64,000 bases of DNA from Rhabditoides inermis (taxonomy: Eukaryota > Nematoda > Chromadorea > Rhabditida > Rhabditidae): NCBI GenBank assembly GCA_963966185.1, contig CAWZYM010000012.1:222501-286500 (forward strand), read 5' to 3'. Both the position numbers and the translations under genes were made by a program. How positions within the stretch are numbered: position 1 is the first letter of the stretch; each line of letters begins with the position of its first letter. The notes below the pieces were generated by a model. The model was not told where the DNA came from. It saw only the letters and a program-made list of their open reading frames with translations, and did not search any database. Shown piece after piece: positions 54,679 to 64,000 of this stretch.

Positions 54679-56250
54679 CTCGCTCCCTCTACTTATCTAC
54701 CTATCACTCTCTCCCTACCTCTCTACCTCTCTCTCTCCCTACCTCTCTCTCCCTCTCTCTCTCCCTCTTCCTATCTCTCTCCTTCCCTCTACTCTCTCTC
54801 CCTCTACCTACCTACCTATCTATCACACACTCTCTCTCCCTCTCTCTTCTTCCCTCTTGCCCTCTTTCCCTCCCCCTCTCCCTCCCTCTTCCTGCCTCTT
54901 TCTTTCCCTCCCTCTCTCCCTCTCTCTCTTCCTTTTCCTCTCTCTCTCCTTCTACTCTCTCTCCCTTTACCTATCTACCGATCACAATCTTTCTCCCTAC
55001 CTCTTTACCTCTCTCTCTCTCCCTACCTCTCTCTCTCCCTACATCTCTCTCCCTCTCTCTTCCTCCCTCTTTCCCTCCCCCTCTCCTTCCCTCTCTCCAC
55101 CCCTCTCTCTCTCCCTCTTCCTCTCTCTCTCCCTCTACTCTCTCTCCCTCTACATATCTACCGATCACTCTTTCTCTCTCTACCTCTCTACCTCTCTCTC
55201 CCTCTTCCTACCTCTCTCTCTCCCTCTTTCTTCCTCCATCTTTCCCTCCCCCTCTCCCTCCCTCTTCCTACCTCTCTCTTTCTCTCCCTCTCTCCCTTTC
55301 TCTCTCTCTCTCCCCCTCTCTCTCTCTCTCTCTCTCCTTCTACTCTCTCTCCCTCTACCTATCTACCGATCACAATCTTTCTCCCTACCTCTTCACCTCT
55401 CTCTCTCCCTACCTCTCTCTCCCTACATCTCTCTCTTTTTCCCTCTCTCTTTCTCCCTGTTTCCCACCCCCTCTCCCTCCCTCTCCCTACCTCTCTCTCT
55501 CCCTATCTCTCTCTCTCTCTAACCCTCTTCCGACCTCTTTCTCCCTCTCCCTCTCTCTCTCCCTCTCTCCCTCCCTCTTTCCCGCTCCCTCTCCTTTCCT
55601 CTCTCTCTTTCTCTCTACCTCTCTCTCCCTACATCTCTCTCCCTCTATCTTCCTCCCTCTTTCCCTCCCTCTGCCTACCTCTCTCTCTCCCTACCTCTCT
55701 CTCTCCCTATCTCTCTCTCTCTCTCTAACCCTCTTCCGACCTCTTTCTCCCTCTCTGTCTCTCCCTCCCTCCCTCCCTCCCTCCCTTCCTCCCTCTCTCT
55801 CTCCCTCCCTCCCTCTCCCTCTCCCTCTCTCTCTCCCCTCCCTCTCTCCCTCTCTCCCTCCCTCCCTCCCTCCCTCCCTCCCTCCCTCCCTCCCTCCCTC
55901 TCTCCCTCTCTCCCTCTCTCTCTCTCCCTCCCTCCCTCCCTCTCTCTCTCTCTCCCTCCCTCTCCCTCCCTCTCTCTCCCTCCCTCCCTCTCCCTCTCTC
56001 TCTCTCCCTCCCTCCCTCTCTCCCTCCCTCCCTCCCTCCCTCTCCCTCTCCCTCTCCCTCTCCCTCTCCCTCTCCCTCTCCCTCTCCCTCTCCCTCTCCC
56101 TCTCCCTCTCCCTCTCCCTCTCCCTCTCCCTCTCCCTCTCCCTCTCCCTCTCCCTCTCCCTCTCCCTCTCCCTCCCTCCCTCCCTCCCTCCCTCTCTCTC
56201 TCTCCCTCCCCCTCTCTCTCTCTCTCTCTCTCTCTCCCACCTCCGCCTCC
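53313..56250. repeat. 2.9-kb polypyrimidine (CT-rich) tract
   Basis: Almost only C and T on the plus strand. Within it, motifs of the type CTACCTATCTACCGATCAC recur about every 115-210 bp (near 53785, 53850, 54225, 54380, 54520, 54690, 54806, 54970, 55150, 55357), so it is partly a decayed longer tandem array. An 871-codon frame runs through it (53113-55728) but is only Ser/Leu/Pro from the CT repeat. Confidence 0.5.
56037..56172. repeat. (CCCTCT)n hexanucleotide array
   Basis: About 22 uninterrupted copies of CCCTCT inside the polypyrimidine tract, flanked by (CCCT)n runs. The complementary strand encodes a Gly-Glu repeat that I do not regard as coding. Confidence 0.5.
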
Positions 56251-56255
56251 CTCAC

Positions 56256-56480
56256 TCCCGTTTTCTTCTGCTCCTCCTTGTGTGAGAGTTTCTCGCGGCC
56301 GTCCTCGAAACGTGTCATCACCGTCTCAACCTGAACACATCGTATGTCCAAGTACCTTAACGCAATTTCAATCTACCGTACCCCTACCGTACCTTCTCGC
56401 GGGTGACCAGACAGTTGGGATCGGCGGCGGCGCGGTGCTGCGGCATGCCCGTGAAGTGGCACTCGTGACGGCGCGGCGGC
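56256..56480 (-). CDS. Two candidate exons of an unrecognised minus-strand gene
   Basis: Exon 56393-56480 (acceptor AATTCTCAG, donor GAGAAG|GTACGG) encodes RRHECHFTGMPQHRAAADPN and CLVTREK. Exon 56256-56330 (acceptor TGTGTTCAG, donor ACGGGA|GTGAGG) continues in phase with VETVMTRFEDGREKLSHKEE. Matched phase, good splice borders and non-repetitive composition argue for real exons. His/Cys spacing is zinc-finger-like but does not fit a family that I know. A small possible upstream exon (about 56768-56813, GDCSDEAAYSQDE) and one at about 56567-56595 did not join in a single unambiguous frame. The next exon would lie beyond the polypyrimidine tract. Confidence 0.5.
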
Positions 56481-57532
56481 CTGAGAATTCAAAGTATCGT
56501 AACCCAAAAGACGAGTACCGCACCTCTCAGCGAGCACGAGCACCTCGCTACTCACCGCATCACAGGCGTTTCGAGCGCCGGAGACTGAAAATACGGTAAG
56601 TATCGAATCACTGACACGATAGCTACAGTAACTCACACAACGAGTCGGCCGGGTGAATGGCAGCGGTGCGCACAACACGGCTCGGCTCAATCGCTTTTAC
56701 CGACTAGAAAGACTGCTGGTTACTGTATGGACAGTACTCCTAAGATTACCGTACCTTGAGACTCGTCTTGACTGTACGCCGCCTCGTCACTGCAGTCGCC
56801 CTGAAGTGAGGGCACGATGCATACATACGGGTAGTCAGCACCTTGCTTGGATGCGGGTGACCTTGTGGTGGTGCATGTTGCGCCGCGCTCTCCGGGAACT
56901 GAGTCAGTATAAATGACCCACTCTCCTCCTCGCCACCACAGGATGACAGCTCTTCAGACGGGGGGCGTGGCATTCCGAGTATCTACCCGCCGGGCCCGCA
57001 GCTGCTGTCCCTCTTCACCGTCTACTACTTCTGCTGCACGTCTTCAACCCCCTCCGCCCAACTGCAACTAATACAAACAAAAAAAGCCAAAAAAAAATCC
57101 GCAACTTTTATCGATAATCGATCAACAAACACTTTACAGCTGCGGAAAGAGCGGGATTTTACTGATCAGTGCGATACTATAGTTAGTGTTAATTACTGTA
57201 AATACAGTGTGCCTAACTATCGAACTACAGTTCTCACACATATCCGAGGAAGTCATAACATTGGTAACCTTATTATTAAAGCCGGGAAAATACATTTTTC
57301 TAAGTGTAAAGTTGAGCGGAAATATTGCGCAAAGGTTAGCAAAAATATTTCTGAAATATCAATCGATCAATAATGTCTATAATGGAATCTAATTTGAGGG
57401 AAGTGCAAATTTTAAACAAAGCTTAGTGACGGCGACGTTTGTCGCCGGTCCTCGGGGCCCCAGCCAATGCCGAAATCTTGATCGCACACAGCCGCTCCAC
57501 CTGACGAGACGCGCTGGCGAACCATATCGCGG
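56481..57532. other. Stretch with only weak gene signals
   Basis: Possible small exons on the minus strand at 56560-56960 belonging to the preceding candidate gene. From 57060 to 57420 the sequence is AT-rich and shows no gene. The long frame on plus at 57426-57629 overlaps the last exon of the minus-strand gene at 57533 and is taken as a shadow. Confidence 0.5.
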
Positions 57533-59159
57533 TCAGCGCACTGCCCAGGCGGCCTCACGGAACGGGCTCATGCCCACCGACGCAGACGGGTCGTCTCGGA
57601 GCACGACATCGGGGCTTCCTGAAGAGTGAATGCGGAATGGGAGAGAGAGGGAGTGGGAAAGGAAGGAGAAAGTACCTTCCAGAAGAACCACAATGTCACG
57701 ACTGATGTCCGCGAACGCTCCCGCCGCTGTAGCCCACAACCTGAGTAACTGGTGATCATACCGTATCAACAACGTAGTGAATGCGCACCTGTACACTTGT
57801 TTGATATCGTCTTTCCAGGTGAGTGGGGTTGCCACCAGAATCGCCCTTGCTCCTCTCGGTAGTCGTACCCTAGCCATCGCGTCAATGTCGATCACTCCTA
57901 TTTTCGACATTCCCACGATCATGACGTCTCCGTCTGAATGCATCAGTATTGATCTGCCCACTCCGTTCGCGCATACCTCTCATTTCTCTGCCTACCCTCA
58001 GCACGTCATTGGCCAGTGAGGCGTTGGTGCTGAACGTCGTGCACCTCTCCCCGCTGGGTTTCATCTCCTCTGGGATGAGCAGATGAACCGCCGCCCGCCG
58101 GCGGCCTTGAATATGGGATGCGCGTCGAAGTCCCTGAAGCGACAGCATATGTAGCGCATCATCTACCGTAATCACCCACATCTGCATAGGCTCCTTCCAT
58201 CTTGGTCTCGTCGACTCTCACTTCTCCCCTATGTATCTTCACCAGAGCTGCAGCAATGTCCGGTCGAAGTATCGCCAATGCGATAATAGCCTGAAATGGT
58301 ACGTTCCTTTTTCATACCGTAACTTATATTACACCTACAGTAACCCGCACTGACCTCTTCATAGTCGCACGCAGACGCGCGCAACTCGGAGATCTCATCC
58401 GACGTGTTGGAACGAACGACTGCGTGCATTGAAACTGCCGAGACGCGGTTACGCACACCATGGCAGACGGCAGCGAGGTGGTGAACATTTATTGGCCAAC
58501 GCTCGGCCACATCTCCCAAAGCGAGGTTCGGTAGCAGCTCGCGGAACGAGTGCTGGATGTTGATGTTCGTGTCGAAGAACTCCAAGCCGTTGAATCTGAA
58601 AAGATACAATGTGAAACCGTTACATACTAATTTATAACATAAATACAATTTACCTTGGCGGAAGAAGGTGCGAGACGGTATCCGCTGTGTACGAAATACC
58701 TTGCGTGGTAGCGTGAACAGGCAGCTCTGAAGGCTTTCTCAGCTTTCTCTCTCTCTCACTCACTCACTTCCTCTTTGACTCCCTCTCCCCCCCCCCTACA
58801 TTGTAGACAAACCCTCCTCTCTATCCAAGTTCTCCACTCACGTTCTCCTTCCAGACGGGTGATCGTTCGTGCCACGGACGTCCAGGGGAGGGAGGGAGGG
58901 AGGGAGGGAGAGAGAGAGACCCCGCGGTTCACTCCAGTACCTCGTCATGGAGTCGCTGGGCTGCGTCGATAAGCCGGGGTGCTGGAGGAGGGGGCAGGGG
59001 CGCCACAAGGGCAGGGGCGCCAGGTAGAAGGGCGACAGGTGCGGGAGGTAGCGGGATGGGAGGGGGCGGAGCGGGAGCAAGCGGAACGGGAGGAAGAGGT
59101 GCGGCGGCTCTCCGGAGTGCGGCAGCTGCCGCCGCGGCCAACGGCGCTGGCTGCGCCAT
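57533..59159 (-). CDS. Unrecognised seven-exon gene encoding a 380-aa protein
   Basis: Exons on the minus strand: 59159-58941, 58724-58654, 58595-58355, 58290-58180, 58133-57977, 57933-57676, 57618-57533. Their 1143 nt form one frame with every junction in matching phase and GT-AG borders; introns are 43-216 bp, and the 43-bp intron has a TACTGAT branch-like motif. The proposed start MAQPAPLAAAAAAALRRAAA opens an Ala/Pro-rich segment of about 65 residues. The rest is globular and mostly helical in composition, with stretches such as HATTQGISYTADTVSHLLPP, FDTNINIQHSFRELLPNLAL and MIVGMSKIGVIDIDAMARVR, ending ASVGMSPFREAAWAVR. No signal peptide or obvious membrane span. I do not recognise the family. 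The start is uncertain because the preceding frame is also open upstream of this Met. Confidence 0.5.
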
Positions 59160-59518
59160 TCGAGATACCGCGCTCTGGAAATCGCTTTTTTTTATCAACG
59201 TACATCCCACGCAAACGAAATTTCGAATTGTATTGCGACGCATAGGTATTCCAAAAAGGAAACGTCAACGAACGTATATTAGTAAAATCAAAAAAGATGA
59301 CAAACCATCATTCATATTTATGTTATATTTAATGTAAATATTTGAAATACAACAACAATCTAGGCAGCAATCTACAACAAGTACAAAGCGCAGTCGAAGA
59401 CACAATCTATCACTAGGTGACACTGGGAGCGGGGATACAGCGCACACGAGGGAGGGAGATGGGAGAGATGAGACAACAAAACCAAAACCAACAAAAACTA
59501 GGACATTGGAGCGTGGGA
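59160..59518 (-). other. 3' flank of the SPT6-like locus
   Basis: AT-rich on the minus strand downstream of the SPT6-like stop. It holds an ATTAAA (59328-59333, minus strand) about 190 nt after the stop, a plausible variant poly(A) signal. Confidence 0.5.
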
Positions 59519-62500
59519 CTATCTGCGATACGCTGCGTGGCCGAATGTTGCCTGCGAGACAGGCTTGCTGAAGTTCACCTTGAACCAAGTGAGAAGAGCC
59601 TCCAGAGAAGTGAACATCTGTAAACAAGGAGTGTGGGTGGTGAACGTAAGGGTGTACCGGCAATACACCAATCATTCTCTTGCCCACTCCCTCCTCCCTC
59701 CCCTCGACTCACGGTATACGAGAGAGCTTGTCATCGGCCAGCTTTCCCTCGATCGCTTCTTTGTTCTCCCTCCGCCTTCACTCCTTCGAAAAAGTATGTG
59801 TGCATCAGAACCTCTCGGGCGAACGAAACCATCGGCTGCACGAAGAGAGCTATGATCTCATCCAAATCTTCAAACTCGTCATTGCTGAAAAATACAATTG
59901 AAGGGCAAACAAGGAAGAAAGTGATAAATGCGTGCCCACTTTATGATGAGTCTCTTTCCCAGCGTGAATGGCTGTTCCTTGTCCTTCTCCTCCACATCTA
60001 CATATACGCTGGTACACTCCATCTGCCACCTTCCACGTCACTGTGAGATGCTTGGCGGACTTGGACGACGGACGGATGATGCAGTCACCCTGTAACCACC
60101 CATGTTCATCATTCCTCTCCCTCATCTCCCTCTTACCTGTTCCATCTTGGCAAGCTGTCTCTCCGCGTCTCTGTATGTCACGTTCTTGAACGATGGATGC
60201 GATATGACTCGCTTCACGAAGTTGCTCACAACCTTAACAACTTGATTGCGTGTCGTTTAAGGAAGCTCGTCGCGCACCTTCTTCTTCTCCTTGGCCTCCT
60301 TATCAATGTGCAGGTCGTTCATCTCAGCAGACGCGTACCAGTACTTCTCCTCATCATTGTTCGACTGGGTGGGCTGTGCCTGCAGGTCCACCGAGCGACA
60401 CGTCAGATCGCACGACAATCTCTCCACATCGACCTGATTGATGCGATAGTATATCACTTGGTTCGGCTGCAACACGGCAATCAGCTGGGAGAAAGGAGAA
60501 ATGGATTGGTACGCGAACCTTGACCCTCTCTGCGGGGTTCTTGAACGAGTCCGGGCGGCTGGATATCAATTTGCGGGGGATGAAGCCCTGCATACCGTTG
60601 TCGAGACGAACCTGAACCAGCATGAGCATCTCTCCCATACCTCTCTCCCCAACCTCCCACCTTCACTCCGACCGCCTGTCCGGGGCACGTCCTGAACCTG
60701 TCTCCTCCGTCAATGTGATCGAATACATCCGATATCGAGACGAACTCTTCCTCCCCGCACCATTCCATGAATGGTCCTCCCCACGTTGCTGCAAACCCAC
60801 ACCGTCGCTCCCCCCCCCTCTCTCTCCACTCACCGCTGGGTTGTTCGAGTTGGTCTCCTGTTTTTGTGCATCGGTGACCAGCTTGTTCTCTATAGATTTA
60901 GGTGTCTCTGCGGTCAACATACGGAATAGTTGCTGAAATCAGCCAATCGATAGATGTAATCTGATCAATGCCTTCATGCTCGACATACCTCGTCGTTAGG
61001 TGGTTGAACGGGCACTCTGGTGTCTTTGTATCTGTGGTTGCTGGTTGAGCTCATCTCGAATGTCATACAGAGTGGTGGCCTTGCTTCCGGCAGAGTCGTC
61101 TACTTCCAGAGCATCGATTGCCATCTTCCTCGCCCACTCGTACGTCCTTAGATGCACGCGAGATCCGTCGATCTTGATGAACGCGGCGCAGTTCATCTGT
61201 GGAACCTTGGGTCCGAGATGGCAGGGGTCCGAGAGGGGTCCGAGACACCTTGGGTCCGAGATGGCAGAGAGAGAGAGACAAGGCGCGTCCTCGACTCGAG
61301 CAGGTTCTCGTTTTGTGCCAGTGTCTTGAGCAGATGAGTCGCCTTCCTCGGTCCCAGACCACACACGAACTGCAGCATGTTGCCGTGTGAGCATGCTCCA
61401 CACACCTAAACGAGTGCGTACGCAACGCAGCCACAAGCAACACTGCAATTATTCACATCCACTCCAATCAAGCTGACCTTGTTGATGAGCTCGCGAGACA
61501 GGTGCGCTCCCAGAATATCCCTTGAGATCTAAACACAACAAACAACTGTCATCCTTCCAGTCTTCCGTACCTCCCCTGCAGCGGATGGAACTTGAGACAG
61601 AGGATGTCATTATCATGGTTCCACAGATGGCAGTATTCCTGTAGCGGATCGAGCAGAAGACGAGCGAGAGAGACTGCCTGCCGCAGCTGAAGCGGGTACT
61701 CTGCAAGTATTCTTACCTGCATGAGATAGAGGTACTCATCGTACTTGAGGTAGGTAATGGGCTTGTTGAGCACGTACCTGCAATGTCCAGTTTCTTATAT
61801 TCCTTTCATATCAAATATAAACCCCACCTTTTCTTGTAGAGTGGATGTTGGTCGTCCATCTGTTCTCTGCCCTGCTCACGATTCCTGTACTTCTTGCGCA
61901 CCTCAGACCTCACCAAGGGATCCCTGCTGATCTCCCTCGCCAGCATGTACTGCTCCCTCAATCACAGCCTCCGCAGACGGAAATGTTCTGCTCACATAGT
62001 CGGCCGCGACATCCAGTGGCATTGCCTCAATCCATGAATTTCAATCAAATTATCGATTTAATGTTTACCTGGTCCTGCTTGATTTCGTTCCTGGGCCAGT
62101 TCTCTCCAACCTGTCGGGCGTTGAGACCGAAGCGGGCCGCCATCTCACCCACACAGTAGTCCACACACATCTGAAACATCAACGTCCCATACTTACTCTA
62201 TACATTACGCAAACATGACAGTGGTGGAAAATGAAATGTAAATGTTCGCTCACATGGTACTTGTCGATGCGGCTGCTCTGCTTGAACTTGGCGCTAGAAG
62301 ACGCGAGCTCCGTCTGCATCGGGGTCACGCTGCACCCGCTCCCACTCTGTCATCTACGACAACAAAGGCATAATGCACTCATATTTAGAAAGTCGAGTCC
62401 TACCTTGTTGAGATCGGCTCCATAGTAAAGCTGGAACTGGGCGGTGACGTCATTGAGCGAGTTCTCGTCCAGAACTCCGTCCACCCTACAACAACAAGTC

Positions 62501-63163
62501 AACCTGGCATAGGCTCTTCTATTAACTCACTCATAGAAGTCCTATTCAGAGATGGGCAGTCTGTGGCCAGCCTAGCTGTCTATGTGGAACCCTATGTGGA
62601 ACCCTGCATACGGCGCATCAGCTCGCACCTGAACGCATCCATCACTCCCTCCAATCCCTCCTATCCACATCAACAAACATTCACCTCAAACACCTGCACG
62701 CGAATGAAATGGAGGACCGTCTTGATCTTTCCGGGCAATTCAGCCTCGATGCGGCTCTTCTCGTTGTAGTCAATCACATTGGCCAAGCGGCGCAGACACT
62801 CCAGCTCGCACGACTTCTGCACAATCAAATAATTCACCGAAAAGGTGGGCAATGGCATACCTGCTCGGAGCAAGTGTATCTCTTGAAAGCGTTCGTGAAG
62901 ATCCACTTGCTCTTGCGCATCCTCCACAAAGTCGTTCGTGCTCTCCTCGATCTTCTCTCCTACAACACCACACTCAACACAGCCAACATAGCTCCTCCCC
63001 CTCTCTCTTGTCAACACCCACTCACCCAGCTAGTGCCATGCGAGGAACTAAGTGAAGGGTCTTCCATGACGAGTCGATTCCTCTTCACGGGCAGCTTCTT
63101 AGATGGGAATCACGGGGACGCCACGTCCATCCCACTACACCTCTCTTGTCGCGCTCGTCGTAC
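59519..63163 (-). pseudogene. SUPT6H: SPT6-like transcription elongation factor/histone chaperone, frame-disrupted and missing core segments
   Basis: SPT6 binds RNA polymerase II and histones during elongation. Family blocks in order on the minus strand: WIFTNAF and GKIKTVLHFIRVQ (62930-62680), QFQLYYGADLNK (62410), MAARFGLNARQVGENW (62130), ADYVSRTFPSAEAVIEG (61990), REISRDPLVR (61925), [13 protein letters not shown] (61700), [12 protein letters not shown] (61600), [17 protein letters not shown] (61380), [15 protein letters not shown] and [14 protein letters not shown] (61200-61090), SDVFDHIDGG (60725), the S1 domain with DNGMQGFIPRK and DLTCRS (60600-60370), and the tandem SH2 with [38 protein letters not shown] and LEALLTWFK (60210-59560). 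Stop at 59519-59521. Four frame shifts (near 61945, 61285, 61045, 60012), about 45 missing codons near 62600 and the loss of several hundred residues at 61715 point to a decayed copy, though consensus errors could explain the small indels. The acidic N-terminus is not seen. Confidence 0.5.
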
Positions 63164-64000
63164 CTGTAAAGCAGATTTTCGAACACAAACGAAACATACA
63201 CAACACACCAGCCCACCCCGTCCCGGTGCTCCCTGGTTTTTTTATAATACAAAGTTAATTCCAACATGTTTCTTGATTGCTATTAACTAATACAAACACG
63301 AAATAATGGTTCGGGTAGGCAACCTGGAAAGTTCAGCCGTACAGCCGTACAGCCGTACAGCCGCAAAAAGTACAGCACATGACGTCACGAGTACACCAAA
63401 TGACGTCATGTGGTGTACTGGTGTACTTTTTCGAAAATAATCTAGAAAAATGCGAGCAACCCCAATATCGGCGCTCGTATTTTTGCAGCGGCGCCGCATA
63501 TAGTGAGGCCGCAAATGAGTTCCGATCTTTTGACGAGAGACATTAGGGTGGTTAGACAACGATCAAAACCCTTTGGATGATGTTTTCAATTTGACAAAAT
63601 TTTGCGATAATACCCTCACGCTATTCGTAGTGCGAGAATCGGTATACCGTAACCAAAGTCAGTAAAAGAGACGCCAACTGGTGACAATTGTCACCATGAT
63701 TTTTTCGCCCTCAAAGTTATTTGTTTATTTATTATTTTATCGTGTTTGTATAAGTTAAATGCGTTTATTTCCTTATAAAAAAGAACACTAATTCAATTAG
63801 TAGTGTTCTCAAACGTACTTGATGCGTTGAAAGTGTGAATGTGCTAAGGTTACCGTTACCGGTAACGAAGAACGACCGAACACTTGCAGGCTTGTATTGT
63901 GCTAGTGCTGTTGTTCTGATAACGGAGGCTTTTATGAATGTGTTGAAGTTCAGTTTTGCTCGATATATTGATACGAAAAGTGAATATGTGCAATTTCAGT
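63164..64000. other. Upstream flank of the SPT6-like locus, no gene recognised
   Basis: AT-rich sequence with two CRE-like palindromes and a short octamer repeat (listed separately), a palindrome GTTACCGGTAAC near 63855, and no convincing exon for the acidic N-terminus expected of SPT6. A 90-codon minus-strand frame (63287-63559) has no recognised domain. Confidence 0.5.
63336..63408. promoter_or_regulatory. Octamer repeat and paired CRE-like TGACGTCA sites
   Basis: Four tandem copies of an 8-mer (CAGCCGTA, about 63336-63362) are followed by TGACGTCA in ATGACGTCACG (about 63380) and AATGACGTCATG (about 63400). TGACGTCA is the consensus for CREB/ATF-type bZIP factors. The pair is about 220 bp upstream of the most 5' SPT6-like exon, a promoter-like distance; function is inferred. 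Confidence 0.5.

Noticed and set aside
53113..55728. 871-codon open frame on the plus strand
   Set aside because: It is a translation of CT-rich simple sequence (Ser, Leu, Pro only) and has no domain; absence of stops follows from the composition.
56900..57420. Plus-strand terminal exon starting DDSSSDGGRGIPSIY
   Set aside because: A good acceptor precedes it, but two frames are equally plausible, no upstream plus-strand exon was found, and minus-strand candidate exons overlap the left part.
57533..58300. Possible Integrator subunit 14 or another VWA-domain protein for the seven-exon gene
   Set aside because: Only a short IGVIDIDAMA-like resemblance; no VWA metal-binding motif (DxSxS) and no other family block in the full spliced product.
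60257..60259. In-frame TAA in the SPT6-like gene
   Set aside because: It lies inside a probable 45-bp intron (GTGCGC...TTAAG). Removing it joins KEKKK to [10 protein letters not shown] in phase and matches family spacing.
62840..62940. Alternative frame with DLHERFQ in the first SPT6-like exons, resembling a conserved DLPERFQ block
   Set aside because: That frame ends in the wrong phase for the next exon and would hit a stop; the frame with WIFTNAF is phase-consistent across three exons.

Overview
The window is eukaryotic, almost certainly an invertebrate animal. Its genes are split by many short introns (about 40-300 bp) with GT..AG or GC..AG borders. One gene is a CHD6-9/kismet-type chromatin remodeler with BRK domains, a family described from animals, and the retroelements are of CR1/Jockey and LTR-like type. 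I cannot name the species.

Layout. (1) 1-7588, plus strand: the C-terminal half (25 exons, 1318 codons before the stop) of a CHD7/8/kismet-like remodeler, with a poly(A) signal at 7881. (2) 7958-8204: a long hairpin, MITE-like. (3) 9129-18030, minus strand: a CR1/Jockey-like LINE (ORF1, then an ORF2 with endonuclease and reverse transcriptase). It is frameshifted, internally deleted and split by a 5.4-kb LTR-flanked element (9189-14595). That element has near-identical 849-bp repeats and no recognisable gag-pol, but carries splice-site-like structure and a 174-aa coiled-coil ORF. (4) 18127-19285: a 30/31-bp minisatellite directly upstream of LINE ORF1, facing a small putative spliced gene at 19430. 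(5) The block 16968-21934 is duplicated in tandem as 21935-26901. (6) 19795-50783: about 250 copies of a 105-bp satellite with multi-kilobase higher-order repeats, containing three copies of a 551-bp terminal-inverted-repeat element with 9-bp target duplications. (7) 51271-52960: twelve copies of a 140-bp satellite, each with an E-box. (8) 53313-56250: a polypyrimidine tract. (9) 57533-59159, minus strand: a seven-exon gene with an unbroken 380-codon frame and no family that I recognise. (10) 59519-63163, minus strand: an SPT6-like locus with recognisable S1 and tandem SH2 domains, but with frameshifts and large missing parts of the core.

Biologically, a chromatin remodeler lies at one edge and a transcription elongation/histone chaperone relative at the other. 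Between them is about 48 kb of accessory DNA built by nested transposition, tandem duplication and satellite amplification. The relative order of events can be read: LINE insertion, then LTR-element insertion into it; satellite amplification, then insertion of the 551-bp element, duplication of part of the array, and at least one fresh insertion of the same element at a different phase of the satellite. Very long open frames inside the satellites and microsatellites follow from their periodicity and were not called as genes.
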